A DNA stretch of 25,441 nt, taken from NCBI GenBank assembly GCA_902489135.1, contig CABTYW010000028.1, positions 1-25,441 on the forward strand, in the 5' to 3' direction. The stretch's first letter is position 1. Each line of letters starts with the position of its first letter. The DNA is from an uncultured Synergistaceae bacterium. Its GTDB lineage: Bacteria; Synergistota; Synergistia; Synergistales; Dethiosulfovibrionaceae. The notes below the pieces were generated by a model. The model was not told the origin of the DNA. It made no database searches and worked only from the letters and a program-made list of their open reading frames with translations. A program made the translations under genes and the position numbers. Below, in pieces: positions 15,477 to 23,451 of this stretch.

Positions 15477-16073
15477 ATGGCCGATCCCGCAGGAATGATT
15501 CCTTCTGGCTTCGCCGCCCTTGACATTGAGACCACGGGGCTCAGTCCGTCGTTTTGCGGCATCGTGGAGATTGCGGCTCTGAAAGTTCTGCCCGACGGCA
15601 CCGTCGAGGCCTTTCAGACTCTGGTGAACCCGCGGTGCTTCATCCCCCGCGCCGTGACGGCCATTCACGGCATCACCGACGACATGGTGAGAGGACAGCC
15701 CACGGCGGAAGGGGTGGCACCGCAGCTTTTGGAGTTCGTAGGCACGATGCCGCTGGTGCTGCACAATGCGCCCTTCGACATGGGCTTTCTCAATCCGCTG
15801 ATCAAGTCTCTCGGCCTGCAATGGAGCAGTCCGGCGCTGTTCGACACGCTGCCGTTGAGCCGAAAGGCCTTTCCGGGGCTGCGCAGTTACAGTCTCGAGA
15901 ATTTGAGCCGCTTTTTCGATTTTGACGCCGGCGGCCATCATCGCGCTCTGGCGGACTGCCGCTACTGCGCGCAGCTCTTTCAGCGCATTTTGAAAAAACT
16001 GGGCGCGGCGTCGCTGTCCTATGACGAGTTCGCCGGGAACTTCGGCGCCTCCAAGCGCCTCCTGGGACGATGA
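15477..16073 (+). CDS. DnaQ-like 3'-5' exonuclease (DEDDh)
   Basis: The 198-residue protein shows the DEDDh motifs: Exo I LDIETTG (Asp16, Glu18), Exo II HNAPFDMGF (Asp101) and Exo III HHRALAD (His155, Asp160). TAIHGITDDMV near 61 is typical of the DNA polymerase III epsilon family. It may be the proofreading subunit or a free-standing exonuclease; at this length and with no polymerase-binding tail that I can recognise, I leave it open. ATG 15477 is chosen because AGGGG ends eight bases before it; a GTG at 15459 is also in frame but lies in the tail of the preceding gene. Confidence 0.88.
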   Translation: MADPAGMIPSGFAALDIETTGLSPSFCGIVEIAALKVLPDGTVEAFQTLVNPRCFIPRAVTAIHGITDDMVRGQPTAEGVAPQLLEFVGTMPLVLHNAPFDMGFLNPLIKSLGLQWSSPALFDTLPLSRKAFPGLRSYSLENLSRFFDFDAGGHHRALADCRYCAQLFQRILKKLGAASLSYDEFAGNFGASKRLLGR

Positions 16074-16105
16074 AGAAGTCATGTCCTTTTTTGAAAAACG
16101 CACGA

Positions 16106-16150
16106 AAAAGCGCCGCTCTTCCCGAAAATTCTCGGGAGAACGGCGCTTTT
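16106..16150. terminator. Bidirectional terminator between convergent genes
   Basis: AAAAGCGCCG (16106-16115) pairs with CGGCGCTTTT (16141-16150). The inside also pairs (CCCGA with TCGGG) with a small mismatch. A run of A on the left and T on the right lets it stop both the + exonuclease gene and the - Cys-repeat gene. Confidence 0.8.
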
Positions 16151-16166
16151 CGCGTTCTGCAAAAAC

Positions 16167-16502
16167 TCAGTCAAAGAGGTAAGCGTTGCATGTGACGCAA
16201 CGTTTTTTGCCATCGTCGAAGGCGCAGCGCCGGCACAGCACGGCGTGAAGGCCTTTGTCAAAGGTGAAGGCGCCGCAGTTGATGCAATATTTTCCGCGGG
16301 CTCCGAAGGAACAGCTGCCGCAGAGCTGGGCGGGAACGCCTTTTTCGAAGGTGTCCCCGCCGCAAGTGACGCAGCGGTCTTTTTTGTGGCCGAAGGCGCA
16401 GGAAGGGCACAGCAACGCCTCCGTGTCCGCGCACCGGGCGGGAAGCGCGGCGAAAAGAGACGAAAACAGCAGAACGGCGGCGAAAAGAGGCGTTTTTTTC
16501 AC
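16167..16502 (-). CDS. Exported protein with three 29-residue CxxC repeats
   Basis: I do not recognise this 111-residue protein. A signal peptide (MKKTPLFAAVLLFSSLFAA, cut near 25) is followed by three tandem units. Each is CxxC, about eight residues, CxxC, then about 13 residues. First cysteines fall at 32, 61 and 90, and all four cysteines repeat with exactly 29 spacing (35/64/93, 44/73/102, 47/76/105). Each unit looks like a small metal-binding ribbon. Repeats one and two share a F-x-K-G segment after the second CxxC. It starts with GTG 16502; AGAGGAC at 16507-16513 overlaps the stop region of the mutase gene 12 bases upstream, so the two are one operon. Metal binding or thiol exchange outside the cytoplasm is inferred. 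Confidence 0.85.
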   Translation of the reverse strand: MKKTPLFAAVLLFSSLFAALPARCADTEALLCPSCAFGHKKDRCVTCGGDTFEKGVPAQLCGSCSFGARGKYCINCGAFTFDKGLHAVLCRRCAFDDGKKRCVTCNAYLFD

Positions 16503-16514
16503 GGCCGTCCTCTT

Positions 16515-18164
16515 TTACGGGCGCAGCTCCAGCTCCGCTTCAAGAGATTGCCGCCGCGCGTCCAGCTTGTCCTCGGCATCGCGGAGCGATCGGCCTTTGA
16601 TGCAGTAGTAGATCTTGATTTTCGGCTCCGTGCCCGAGGGACGCACGGCAAACCACGATCCGTCGGAACACAGGAACTTCATGACGTTTTCCCTGGGCAG
16701 TCCGTCGATGCCCGTGCTGTAATCGAGAACCTTTACAACGCCGTCGAAGGCGGTATGTCCGCTTCTCAGGCGGGCCATTGTTTTTGCGATCTGCGCCGCG
16801 CCGTCCTTGCCCCTCAACGTAAAGGACTGCTGCCAATCGAGGTAGTATCCCAGAGCGGCGTAAAGCCCTTCGAGGCGATCCCACAGCGTCTGCCCCGCGG
16901 CTTTGGTCTCGGCCGCCATCTGGCAGATCAGCATAGCCGCGACGACGGCATCCTTGTCTCTGGCGTGAGTCCCCACGAGGTAGCCGTAGCTTTCCTCATA
17001 GCCCATGACAAATTGAGCCTCGCCGGTTCGCTCAAAGCGCGTTATCTTCTCGCCGATGTATTTAAAGCCCGTGAGAGTACGCGTCACGGCCGCGCCATGG
17101 CTTTCGGCGGCTTTCGCTCCCAGATCGCCAGTGACCACCGTGGTGATGACCGTGGAGCGCGGCGTGACGTCCCTGTGGGAGAGGACAAAATCGACGAGCA
17201 GAGCGCCGATCTGGTTGCCCGAGAGCAGGCGGTATTCCCGTCCCGCCCTGACGGCGCAGCCGATTCGGTCGCTGTCGGGGTCGGTGCCGATAACGATGTG
17301 GGCGCCGATTTTCTCCGCCAGCGCGATGCCCATCTGCAGAGCTCCGCGGTTTTCGGGGTTGGGCACCGGCACGGTGGGGAAATCGCCGTCGGGCAGCTCC
17401 TGTTCGGGAACCACTGTCACGTCGGTAAAGCCGCAGCGGTCGAGAATGGCGCGCACGGGCACGTTGCCCGAACCGTGAAGGGGCGTGTAGACGATTTTCA
17501 GTTCCGAAGCGTTGCTTTGCGCGATGGAGGACTGCTGCACGGCGTCGAGGTATCGTTCGACCACGTTCTGATCCAAGAGCGTGAGTAAGTTTTCTCCTCC
17601 CGTCAGAGGAATGGATTTCACGTCGGTTACCGATTCCACATAGGCCGTCAGCTTGTCCGCCAGAGCGGGAACCAGCTGGCAGCCCTGAGCGTCGTACACC
17701 TTATAGCCGTTGTATTCTTTGGGGTTGTGGCTGGCCGTGATGACGACGCCGCCGGCGGCCTCGAGGTGGCGCACGGCGAAGGACAAAATGGGAACGGGCT
17801 CCAGGTGTCTGAATATTTTTGCCGGAACGCCGCAGGCGCACAGCACGCGGGCCGTCTCCTGCGCAAATTCGGCGGAATGGCTGCGGGAATCGTAGGCGAT
17901 GACCACGCCTTTTTGATACTCGCCCGGGAACTCCTGTTTCAGATAATTGGCCAGTCCGAAGGTGGCTTTACGGACGATGAAGACGTTCATGCGGTTCGTT
18001 CCCGCGCCCATAATGCCCCGCATGCCGGCGGTGCCGAAGGCAAGGTCGCGGTAAAAACGGTCTTCAATCTCCTTTTCGTCAGTGAGTTGTGCCAGTTCCA
18101 GACGGCTTTTTTCGTCGATCCACGGTGCATGGAGCCACTGCTCGTAGCGTTCGCGCCAAGTCAT
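16515..18164 (-). CDS. Phosphoglucomutase/phosphomannomutase
   Basis: The 549-residue alpha-D-phosphohexomutase has all four family loops. These are the phosphoserine loop TASHNPKEYNG (Ser145), the metal loop DPDSDR (295-300), the sugar loop GYEESYG (388-394) and the phosphate loop RPSGTEPK (508-515). It converts glucose-1-phosphate and glucose-6-phosphate, or the mannose pair, supplying precursors for cell-surface sugars; sequence alone does not decide which. It is closest in layout to PgcA-type enzymes of about 580 residues. ATG 18164 is chosen because AAGGAGG stands eight bases before it; an in-frame ATG at 18197 lacks a ribosome site. Confidence 0.92.
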   Translation of the reverse strand: MTWRERYEQWLHAPWIDEKSRLELAQLTDEKEIEDRFYRDLAFGTAGMRGIMGAGTNRMNVFIVRKATFGLANYLKQEFPGEYQKGVVIAYDSRSHSAEFAQETARVLCACGVPAKIFRHLEPVPILSFAVRHLEAAGGVVITASHNPKEYNGYKVYDAQGCQLVPALADKLTAYVESVTDVKSIPLTGGENLLTLLDQNVVERYLDAVQQSSIAQSNASELKIVYTPLHGSGNVPVRAILDRCGFTDVTVVPEQELPDGDFPTVPVPNPENRGALQMGIALAEKIGAHIVIGTDPDSDRIGCAVRAGREYRLLSGNQIGALLVDFVLSHRDVTPRSTVITTVVTGDLGAKAAESHGAAVTRTLTGFKYIGEKITRFERTGEAQFVMGYEESYGYLVGTHARDKDAVVAAMLICQMAAETKAAGQTLWDRLEGLYAALGYYLDWQQSFTLRGKDGAAQIAKTMARLRSGHTAFDGVVKVLDYSTGIDGLPRENVMKFLCSDGSWFAVRPSGTEPKIKIYYCIKGRSLRDAEDKLDARRQSLEAELELRP

Positions 18165-18230
18165 TGTTATGGCCTCCTTGAAAGAGCGCCCCCCCATGGG
18201 TGACGTCTCCAGCTGAGATTGGTGTCCTCT

Positions 18231-18281
18231 TCATCTTCTGAAAAAATTTAAAGATGACCTGGGACTTTTGCCTTCATTATA
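18231..18281 (-). promoter_or_regulatory. Likely promoter and leader hairpin of the mutase gene
   Basis: On the - strand a perfect TATAAT (18276-18281 on +) lies about 110 bases before the mutase ATG, but no good -35 is seen. In the leader TCATCTT pairs with AAGATGA (18231-18257). No known riboswitch was recognised. A C7 run lies at 18189-18195. Confidence 0.4.
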
Positions 18282-18351
18282 CACGGTCCGGCGGATGTTT
18301 TCGTCTTCTTGGCCCCATTGAAGCCGCGCACTCGTGACGCCGCTTTGTCGG

Positions 18352-19014
18352 TCATTCATGGGGGCGGAGCAGTTTGAAATGGTTTTTTTTGAACCGGATC
18401 AGGCCTTCCCGCTGCATGCGCCCCAGCTCCTTTGACAGGTTCGTCCGTTCCAGATTGAGATAGTCGGCCATTTGCTGACGGTTGAAGGGGATGTCCAGTT
18501 CCGTCGCGCTCTTTTGCAGTGACAGCGCGTTGAGATAGGCGAGAATTCGCCCGCGGGCGCTTTTGGGCGACGTGTGAAAGCTGCGTCCCGAAAGCGCCAT
18601 GTTTTTGCGCGACGAGATGAACAGCAGATTGCGAATCAACCGCTCCTTCCATGCCGCGCGGGGCAGGATGTCCAGAAGGGGCCCCGCGCGGAGAAAAAGA
18701 ACGGAGCAGTCCTCGTCGGCCTGAACGTCCACAGGCATGATTTGGTCGGACAGAACCGCATAGGCTTCGGCGAAAATCTCGCCCGTTCCCACGTGGCTCA
18801 GGAGCGTGCAGTTTCCCCACAGGTCGTCGCTTTGAACGTTGACGCTGCCCGAAAGAACCAGCCCCATTCGGTCCGTTCGGCCTCCGGCGTGGAGAATAAA
18901 GCTGCCCCTGGCGTAATCCCGGCGTCGGGCGTCCAGCGCCTCCAGACAATCCGTGCACTCTTTCGCGCTCATGCCGTGAAACAGAAGGCTGCGGCCTAAA
19001 GCTTCGGTGTCCAT
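18352..19014 (-). CDS. Crp/Fnr family transcription regulator
   Basis: The 220-residue protein has a cyclic-nucleotide-binding-like beta roll (about 25-115, with GLVLSGSVNVQ and GEIFAEAYAVL) and a C-terminal winged helix. The recognition part is RQQMADYLNLERTNLSKELG (about 179-198). Cysteines at 20, 23, 69 and 103 do not form the normal FNR cluster pattern, so the signal is unknown; haem, nitric oxide or redox sensing as in HcpR-type members is possible. ATG 19014 is preceded by GAGGAG with seven bases' spacing. It is divergent from a ferredoxin-like gene that it may control. Confidence 0.9.
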   Translation of the reverse strand: MDTEALGRSLLFHGMSAKECTDCLEALDARRRDYARGSFILHAGGRTDRMGLVLSGSVNVQSDDLWGNCTLLSHVGTGEIFAEAYAVLSDQIMPVDVQADEDCSVLFLRAGPLLDILPRAAWKERLIRNLLFISSRKNMALSGRSFHTSPKSARGRILAYLNALSLQKSATELDIPFNRQQMADYLNLERTNLSKELGRMQREGLIRFKKNHFKLLRPHE

Positions 19015-19031
19015 GAAAAAACTCCTCGAGA

Positions 19032-19056
19032 ACAATTTATTTTGTGGCTGAAACAA
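19032..19056. promoter_or_regulatory. Candidate Crp/Fnr-type operator between divergent genes
   Basis: Two overlapping inverted repeats share one half-site: ACAA-N6-TTGT (19032-19045) and TTGT-N7-ACAA (19042-19056). Half-sites of the TTGT/ACAA kind are used by Crp/Fnr regulators such as HcpR. The position between the regulator gene and the ferredoxin-like gene fits. The repeats are short and could be chance. TATACT at 19080-19085 is a possible -10 for the + gene. Confidence 0.35.
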
Positions 19057-19119
19057 CATAACAACGGCGGTTCTTCTATTATACTGAGCTCATCAGGACA
19101 AGAGAAGGGGGATTGGAAA

Positions 19120-19881
19120 ATGATCCGAAAAATTATTCGCATCGCTGAAGAGAAATGCAACGGCTGCGGTCTCTGTGCCGCCGCCTGCCACGAAGGAGCC
19201 ATCGATATCGTGGACGGCAAGGCGAAGCTGGTTCGCGAGCATTTCTGCGACGGTCTGGGCGACTGTCTTCCCGCCTGCCCGACGGGTGCCATCACCTTTG
19301 AGGAGCGCGAAGCGCCGGCCTATAACGCCGAGGCCGTCAAGGCCCGTCAGAAAATGGAAGGTTCGGAAAAATCCGCTGCAACGAAAGGGGCGGAAATGCC
19401 GGAGGAGATGGCGCGGAATGCCCCTCCCTGCGGCTGTCCGGGGGCCCGTTTCATGCAGCTTCACGGAGCGGACGAAGAAACTGCGGCGCATGGGCCCGTT
19501 GCGGCATCCCAACCGCCTTCCCGTTTAAATCAGTGGCCCTGCCAGATCAAACTTCTGCCGCCCAAGGCTCCGTTTTTCGACGGAGCCAAACTGCTGATCG
19601 CTGCGGACTGCGCGGCCTATGCCTGCGCTTCTTTCCACGAAGATTTCATGAAGGGCAAAATCACCCTCATCGGATGCCCCAAGCTGGATATGGTGGACTA
19701 CACCGAAAAGCTGACGGCCATCATCGCCGAAAACCACATCAAAAGCGTCACGGTGGTGCGCATGGAAGTGCCCTGCTGCGGCGGCCTGCAGCGGGCCGTC
19801 GAAAATGCGCTGCGTCAAAGCGGAAAATTCATTCCCTGGCAGATCGTCACTTTGTCGCGCGACGGAAGGGTGATGGACTGA
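19120..19881 (+). CDS. 4Fe-4S ferredoxin-domain protein
   Basis: The 253-residue cytoplasmic protein begins with a two-cluster ferredoxin-like domain (CNGCGLCAAACHEGAI, Cys13/16/19/23, then CDGLGDCLPACPTGAI near 43-58). A variable linker with CGC near 105 follows. The C-terminal part (about 155-253) is folded-looking with LIAADCAAYACASFH, LIGCPKLDM and VPCCGGL, carrying more cysteines. Such proteins are common in strict anaerobes and often sit beside Crp/Fnr (HcpR-like) genes or hybrid-cluster protein genes; the precise role is unknown. ATG 19120 follows GAAGGGGG. An earlier in-frame start at 19042 would lie in the operator region. Confidence 0.85.
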   Translation: MIRKIIRIAEEKCNGCGLCAAACHEGAIDIVDGKAKLVREHFCDGLGDCLPACPTGAITFEEREAPAYNAEAVKARQKMEGSEKSAATKGAEMPEEMARNAPPCGCPGARFMQLHGADEETAAHGPVAASQPPSRLNQWPCQIKLLPPKAPFFDGAKLLIAADCAAYACASFHEDFMKGKITLIGCPKLDMVDYTEKLTAIIAENHIKSVTVVRMEVPCCGGLQRAVENALRQSGKFIPWQIVTLSRDGRVMD

Positions 19882-19980
19882 CCGAAAACTGGGCACTTTC
19901 AAGGGCTGCCCCTGCAAAGTTCTGCCCGCTTCAGACCGTGTTCCCAGAGGAATGTTTTCTGATGACGGGAAAGGGGAAGA

Positions 19981-20000
19981 ACGCTTCGGCGCCGAAGCGT
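19981..20000. repeat. Perfect 20-base palindrome
   Basis: ACGCTTCGGCGCCGAAGCGT is fully self-complementary. It lacks a loop and T run, so it is not a normal terminator. It may be a protein site or a dispersed genome repeat. Confidence 0.5.
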
Positions 20001-20042
20001 CGCCGGGGCGCCGGAAAAACAAAAATAATCTGCCGTCGATTG

Positions 20043-20092
20043 AGCGCGAACAGGCCACTGTCCTCTAAGGGCAGCGGCCTGTTCGCGCTTTT
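20043..20092 (+). terminator. Terminator after the ferredoxin-like gene
   Basis: AGCGCGAACAGGCC (20043-20056) pairs with GGCCTGTTCGCGCT (20076-20089). The stem continues inside (CTGTCC with GGGCAG) and is followed by TTTT. It suits the + strand gene ending at 19881; on the - strand no T run follows directly. Confidence 0.75.
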
Positions 20093-20187
20093 GTGGATGG
20101 GGCACAGAGCGAAGAAATGCGGCACATTCAACGAAAAAATGCACCGGTTTCCATGGAAGATGTTTGGAAATTCTTGCCCACGCCCCT

Positions 20188-21982
20188 TTAAAGCTTCGCG
20201 GCGGGGTCGTCGGCAATCCTTTTTTTGCCGTGGAGCGTCATCAGATCTTCCCGTTTCATGGCGTAGTTGGGCGAGGACAGGTCGAATTGCTCGTCGTCGC
20301 GACGGTCAAAACCCATCAGGCCCAGCAGAACGTTGAAGGCCAGGTCGTTGGTCCAGAAAGCGTCGCGGTGTTTTTTCAGGTTTTCGCACAGGTCGGGACG
20401 TTCTCTTTCAAACGCCTCCGAAAAAATGGCGAAAAAGGGAATGCGCGCCATGGGCCAGATGAATTTCGAAGCATCATGCCCGATGCCTTCCTGAGGGACT
20501 TCGCCGTGGTCCGAAAAATACAACATGACGCGAAATCCGGGATAATCTTTTGCTTTTTCGTAAATCTGTTGGAGAACATAATCGGTATACCGCACAGAAT
20601 CGTCATACTGGCTGTCCAAACGGTCATCGCCGTCGCTGAAACAGCGGAACTCCCGAGGATAACGGTCGGCGTACAGCCAATGGCTGCCCAGCAGATGAAT
20701 GACCATCAGGGTTTTGCCGCCGACCTGCGAAGGCATCACGCTCACCAGCGATTGGTCGTAGCGTTGACTGCTGACGCCGGTGCCGGCGTTGCCGTTGACC
20801 CAGAATTGACGGTGACTGCACGATCCGATGGACGACACCGGGGTGTCCCAAAGGCCGAAGCGACGCTGATTGCTGAGCCACCAGGTTTCAAACCCCGCAG
20901 CGCGCGCCATGTCCATAATAGAGAAAGCGTCGGTCAGATCGATGGTGTTGTACTGATTTTTTTTCAGTCAGCGCGAAAGTCAGGGCGGGAACTGTGTGGG
21001 TGTGGCAAGAGTAGGCGTTTTTGAACAGCAGCGCCGTGCCCTTTTCTGCCATGGCGTCAAGCCACGGCGTCGTTTTGCGCCCGTAGCCGTAGGCGCTCAT
21101 GTGCCCGCGCTGCTCCGATTCGCCGATAACCAGCACATAGACGCCCGCTCCCGCATTCAAAGTGGGTTCAGCAAGGAGACGGGCCATTCGTTTTTCGACG
21201 GTTCTTTGGTACGTGCGGAATTCACCGAGAGAGCTGCTGACCATTTTGATGAGGTTTACGGCGTAGTAGTCGCAATTTTCATGAATCAGACGGACGCAGC
21301 TGTAGCCCAGAAGCAGTATGCCGAGAATGAGCGCGGCAGGATGCGAAGGACGAGAAGGAACGTCGGCGCGGACAATGGTCCGTGAAAGACGGCGACACAG
21401 CCAAAAGACGAACAGCACGGTGATCGAGACGACGATCGCGTCGCGCAGGCGCTGCATTTTTAAAAAATCGAAAGCTTCCTGCCAGTGGGTCTGGAAAATT
21501 GCCAAAATCACGTCGCAGGAAGGCAACGCGCCGCTGACGGCCGTATAGATCCAAGAGCCGCAGGAAATCATCGCGACGAGAAAGAACGCGGCCGTCAGAA
21601 AGGTTTCGGCAACACGGAGGCGGCGTCGGATCAGGCGTGCGATGAAAAGCGCCGTGCCGAAAGTCAGCGTATAAAAAAGAAAAGCTTCGGACACCATAAT
21701 GCCGGTAAAAGTACCATCGTCGTAGAAAAGCGGCGCGTAGACCGACGACGTTCCAAGGAAAATCAGAAATTCATAGATCAGCAAGACCTTCGGACCGTAA
21801 TGCCAAAAAGCGAGGACCGTCGCAAAAACCGCACCGCCGAGCAGCAGCGCGTGGCGGTGGTAGAGCAAATGGGCATGGTCGGTGCCGATCAGGCGCAGAG
21901 TCAGTGACTGAATGCAAAACAGGAGCATCGTCGCGAGAAAAAGGGCGGTGCTCCGTCCATTGACCTTCATGGTGAGCCGCAT
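20188..21982 (-). pseudogene. Phosphoethanolamine transferase (EptA/CptA-like), frameshifted
   Basis: Two reading frames make up one gene. The first part (21982 to about 20957) has about five membrane helices, then the sulfatase-fold start VLVIGESEQRGHMSAYGY and the likely nucleophile region CHTHTVPAL (near residue 330). The second part continues in another frame with SIMDMARAAGFETWWLSNQ, metal motif SDHGE and GHD. Taking one A from the A8 run (T8 at 20957-20964 on +) restores ALTEKNQYNTIDLTDAFSIMD, so a single extra base breaks the gene. Intact it would be about 597 residues. The family adds phosphoethanolamine to lipid A or other surface glycans in the periplasm. ATG 21982 has AAAGGATT nine bases upstream. 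The shift may be real, phase-variable or an assembly error. Confidence 0.85.
20957..20964 (-). repeat. A8 homopolymer run at the frameshift
   Basis: Eight T on + (A8 on the coding strand) lie at the junction between the two frames of the transferase gene. Seven would keep the frame open. Runs of this kind are hot spots for slippage. Confidence 0.85.
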
Positions 21983-22112
21983 GAGAGATTCAATCCTTTC
22001 GTGTGGGAGAACGTCAGAACCCGAAAAGCCGCCGTGCGGGGCTGTCGAAGGGCAATTTCGCACAGAACGGCGAGAGCCTTCAAAGGCTGAGGGGCCGAAA
22101 AAAGCCCGACCT

Positions 22113-22493
22113 TTAGAGAAATTCCTCGTCGTGCCGCGCCGAAGGACAGGAAGGGCAGCCCGCGCAGCCGCCGCAGGAATGCCCGCAGGTCGGTGCCGAA
22201 ATGGCGGTTAAAATCACGGGGACTACCATGTTGCCCGCGGCGTAGAGGTCGATAATCACTTCGTCGTTGAGAAAGGGCCGGTCGCGGGGTACCCATATTT
22301 TCAGGGCTCCATTTTCCAGCGGGATAAATTTCTCCCGCGCCTTTTCGTCGGGAGATCCCACGCGGCACACCGGTGCGGGAACCGGCCCCGTCGGCGAGGT
22401 GAACCGCCCAACGACCATGGTAAACTCCTTGCCCATGGCGCGCAGCCGCTCTTCGGCGCGCGGTGTGATGATCAGCTTCAGTTTTTTGTTCAT
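22113..22493 (-). CDS. Small protein of unknown function with Cys-rich tail
   Basis: I do not recognise this 126-residue protein. The body (1-100) has strand-rich stretches (LKLIITPRAEERLRAMGKEF, ALKIWVPRDRPF, EVIIDLY) and no signal peptide. The end is a cysteine cluster, CGHSCGGCAGCPSC (Cys103/107/110/113/116), likely a metal or Fe-S site. ATG 22493 has GGGAGGA six bases upstream and overlaps the stop of the pseudouridine synthase gene (ATGA), so it is translated with it. A transfer or scaffold role in metal handling is only a guess. Confidence 0.75.
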   Translation of the reverse strand: MNKKLKLIITPRAEERLRAMGKEFTMVVGRFTSPTGPVPAPVCRVGSPDEKAREKFIPLENGALKIWVPRDRPFLNDEVIIDLYAAGNMVVPVILTAISAPTCGHSCGGCAGCPSCPSARHDEEFL

Positions 22494-23449
22494 GGTTCTT
22501 CCTCCCGTCGGGACAGCGGCTCGGCCAGTCCCAGCTTTTCCAGAACTCGGCGGAAATCCTCGGGCGTCGGCGCGTCGAAGGCTCTCCCTTCAATGGCCGA
22601 CAAAAAATCAGGCAGCCCCGAAAGCGTCAAACTTTTGGCGTGAAGCATGGCACGCCTGACGCCCAGCGATTTAAGGCGCCCCTTTGAGCCGAAATCGCCG
22701 TATTTGACGTCGCCCAACAGAGGATGGCCGATGTGGTTCATGTGAACGCGGATCTGGTGGGTGCGCCCTGTCAGCAGATGAACTTCCGCCAGACTGAACT
22801 GCCCGCTGCAGGCAAGACGGCAGTATTCCGTGACGGCCCGTTCGCCCGAAGGCACAACGCGCACCAGCTTTTTCTCAGGCTCCTTCAGCAGCGGCACGTC
22901 AATGCGCCCGCGCCGCGGCAGTTCGCCAACGACCAGAGCCCAGTAGCGCTTGTCGGTCTTTCTGACCTTGAAACATTCCATGAGCGCGCGCGTCGTCGGA
23001 CCGTCGAGAGCCAAAATCATCACGCCGCTGGTGTTGCGGTCAAGACGATGCACCAGCTGAGGCGGGTAGGCGGGATCGGCGGCATAGGCGAGGGCGCGCG
23101 TCACCACGCTGTCCTCCCCCTTTAGATCGGGCTGACTGAGCAGCCCCGCGGGTTTGTTGATGACCAGAACGTGTTCGTCGCTGTAAAGCACGTCCAGGGG
23201 TAGCCGACGAATTTTTCCGTCGGGCGCCTCGGCGCGCCCCACCGTGCCCGGCTCCTCCCAGGGAACCCAGACGAACTGACCTTCGGCGACGTGAGCTTTG
23301 GGCTCGCAGCGCTTCCCGTCGAGGCGCACGGAGCCCTTGCGGAAATATTTCATCATGGCGCCCAGGGGCAGTCCCGGCCACATGGAGCGCAGCACCGCGT
23401 CAAGACGGCGTCCGTCGTCGTGACGGCTGATTTGAAACTGCCAGGACAT
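22490..23449 (-). CDS. RluA-family 23S rRNA/tRNA pseudouridine synthase
   Basis: The 319-residue protein has an N-terminal S4 RNA-binding domain (about 5-65, GSVRLDGKRCEPKAHVAEGQ) and an RluA-type catalytic domain. It shows LVINKPAGLLSQP (about 95-107), the active-site motif VHRLDRNTSGV with Asp137, and LLTGRTHQIRVHM near 225. It changes uridines to pseudouridine in rRNA (RluC/RluD type); the exact target sites are not readable. ATG 23449 is two bases after the stop of the upstream HD gene; no strong ribosome site is seen, so coupling is likely. An earlier in-frame start (23482) would overlap that gene. Confidence 0.9.
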   Translation of the reverse strand: MSWQFQISRHDDGRRLDAVLRSMWPGLPLGAMMKYFRKGSVRLDGKRCEPKAHVAEGQFVWVPWEEPGTVGRAEAPDGKIRRLPLDVLYSDEHVLVINKPAGLLSQPDLKGEDSVVTRALAYAADPAYPPQLVHRLDRNTSGVMILALDGPTTRALMECFKVRKTDKRYWALVVGELPRRGRIDVPLLKEPEKKLVRVVPSGERAVTEYCRLACSGQFSLAEVHLLTGRTHQIRVHMNHIGHPLLGDVKYGDFGSKGRLKSLGVRRAMLHAKSLTLSGLPDFLSAIEGRAFDAPTPEDFRRVLEKLGLAEPLSRREEEP

Positions 23450-23451
23450 GG

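Larger units (their letters stand above)
19882..20187. other. Convergent intergenic region with hairpins
   Basis: 306 bases between the ferredoxin-like gene and the end of the transferase gene. It holds a 20-base palindrome (19981-20000) and a strong terminator (20043-20092). No convincing gene was seen on either strand. Confidence 0.5.

Noticed and set aside
16106..16150. CRISPR or other repeat array
   Set aside because: Single hairpin between convergent genes; it is a bidirectional terminator, and no spaced direct repeats occur in the window.
16245..17588. 447-codon open frame on the + strand across the mutase gene
   Set aside because: Antisense to the phosphohexomutase and the Cys-repeat gene, both well supported; no domain or ribosome site.
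18165..18351. Riboswitch in the mutase leader
   Set aside because: One hairpin was seen but no conserved core of any riboswitch class I know.
20164..21024. 286-codon open frame on the + strand across the transferase gene
   Set aside because: Antisense to the second half of the phosphoethanolamine transferase; no domain seen.
20188..21982. Two separate genes (a membrane protein and a soluble hydrolase)
   Set aside because: The conserved phosphoethanolamine transferase sequence runs through both frames and is rejoined by removing one A from an A8 run.
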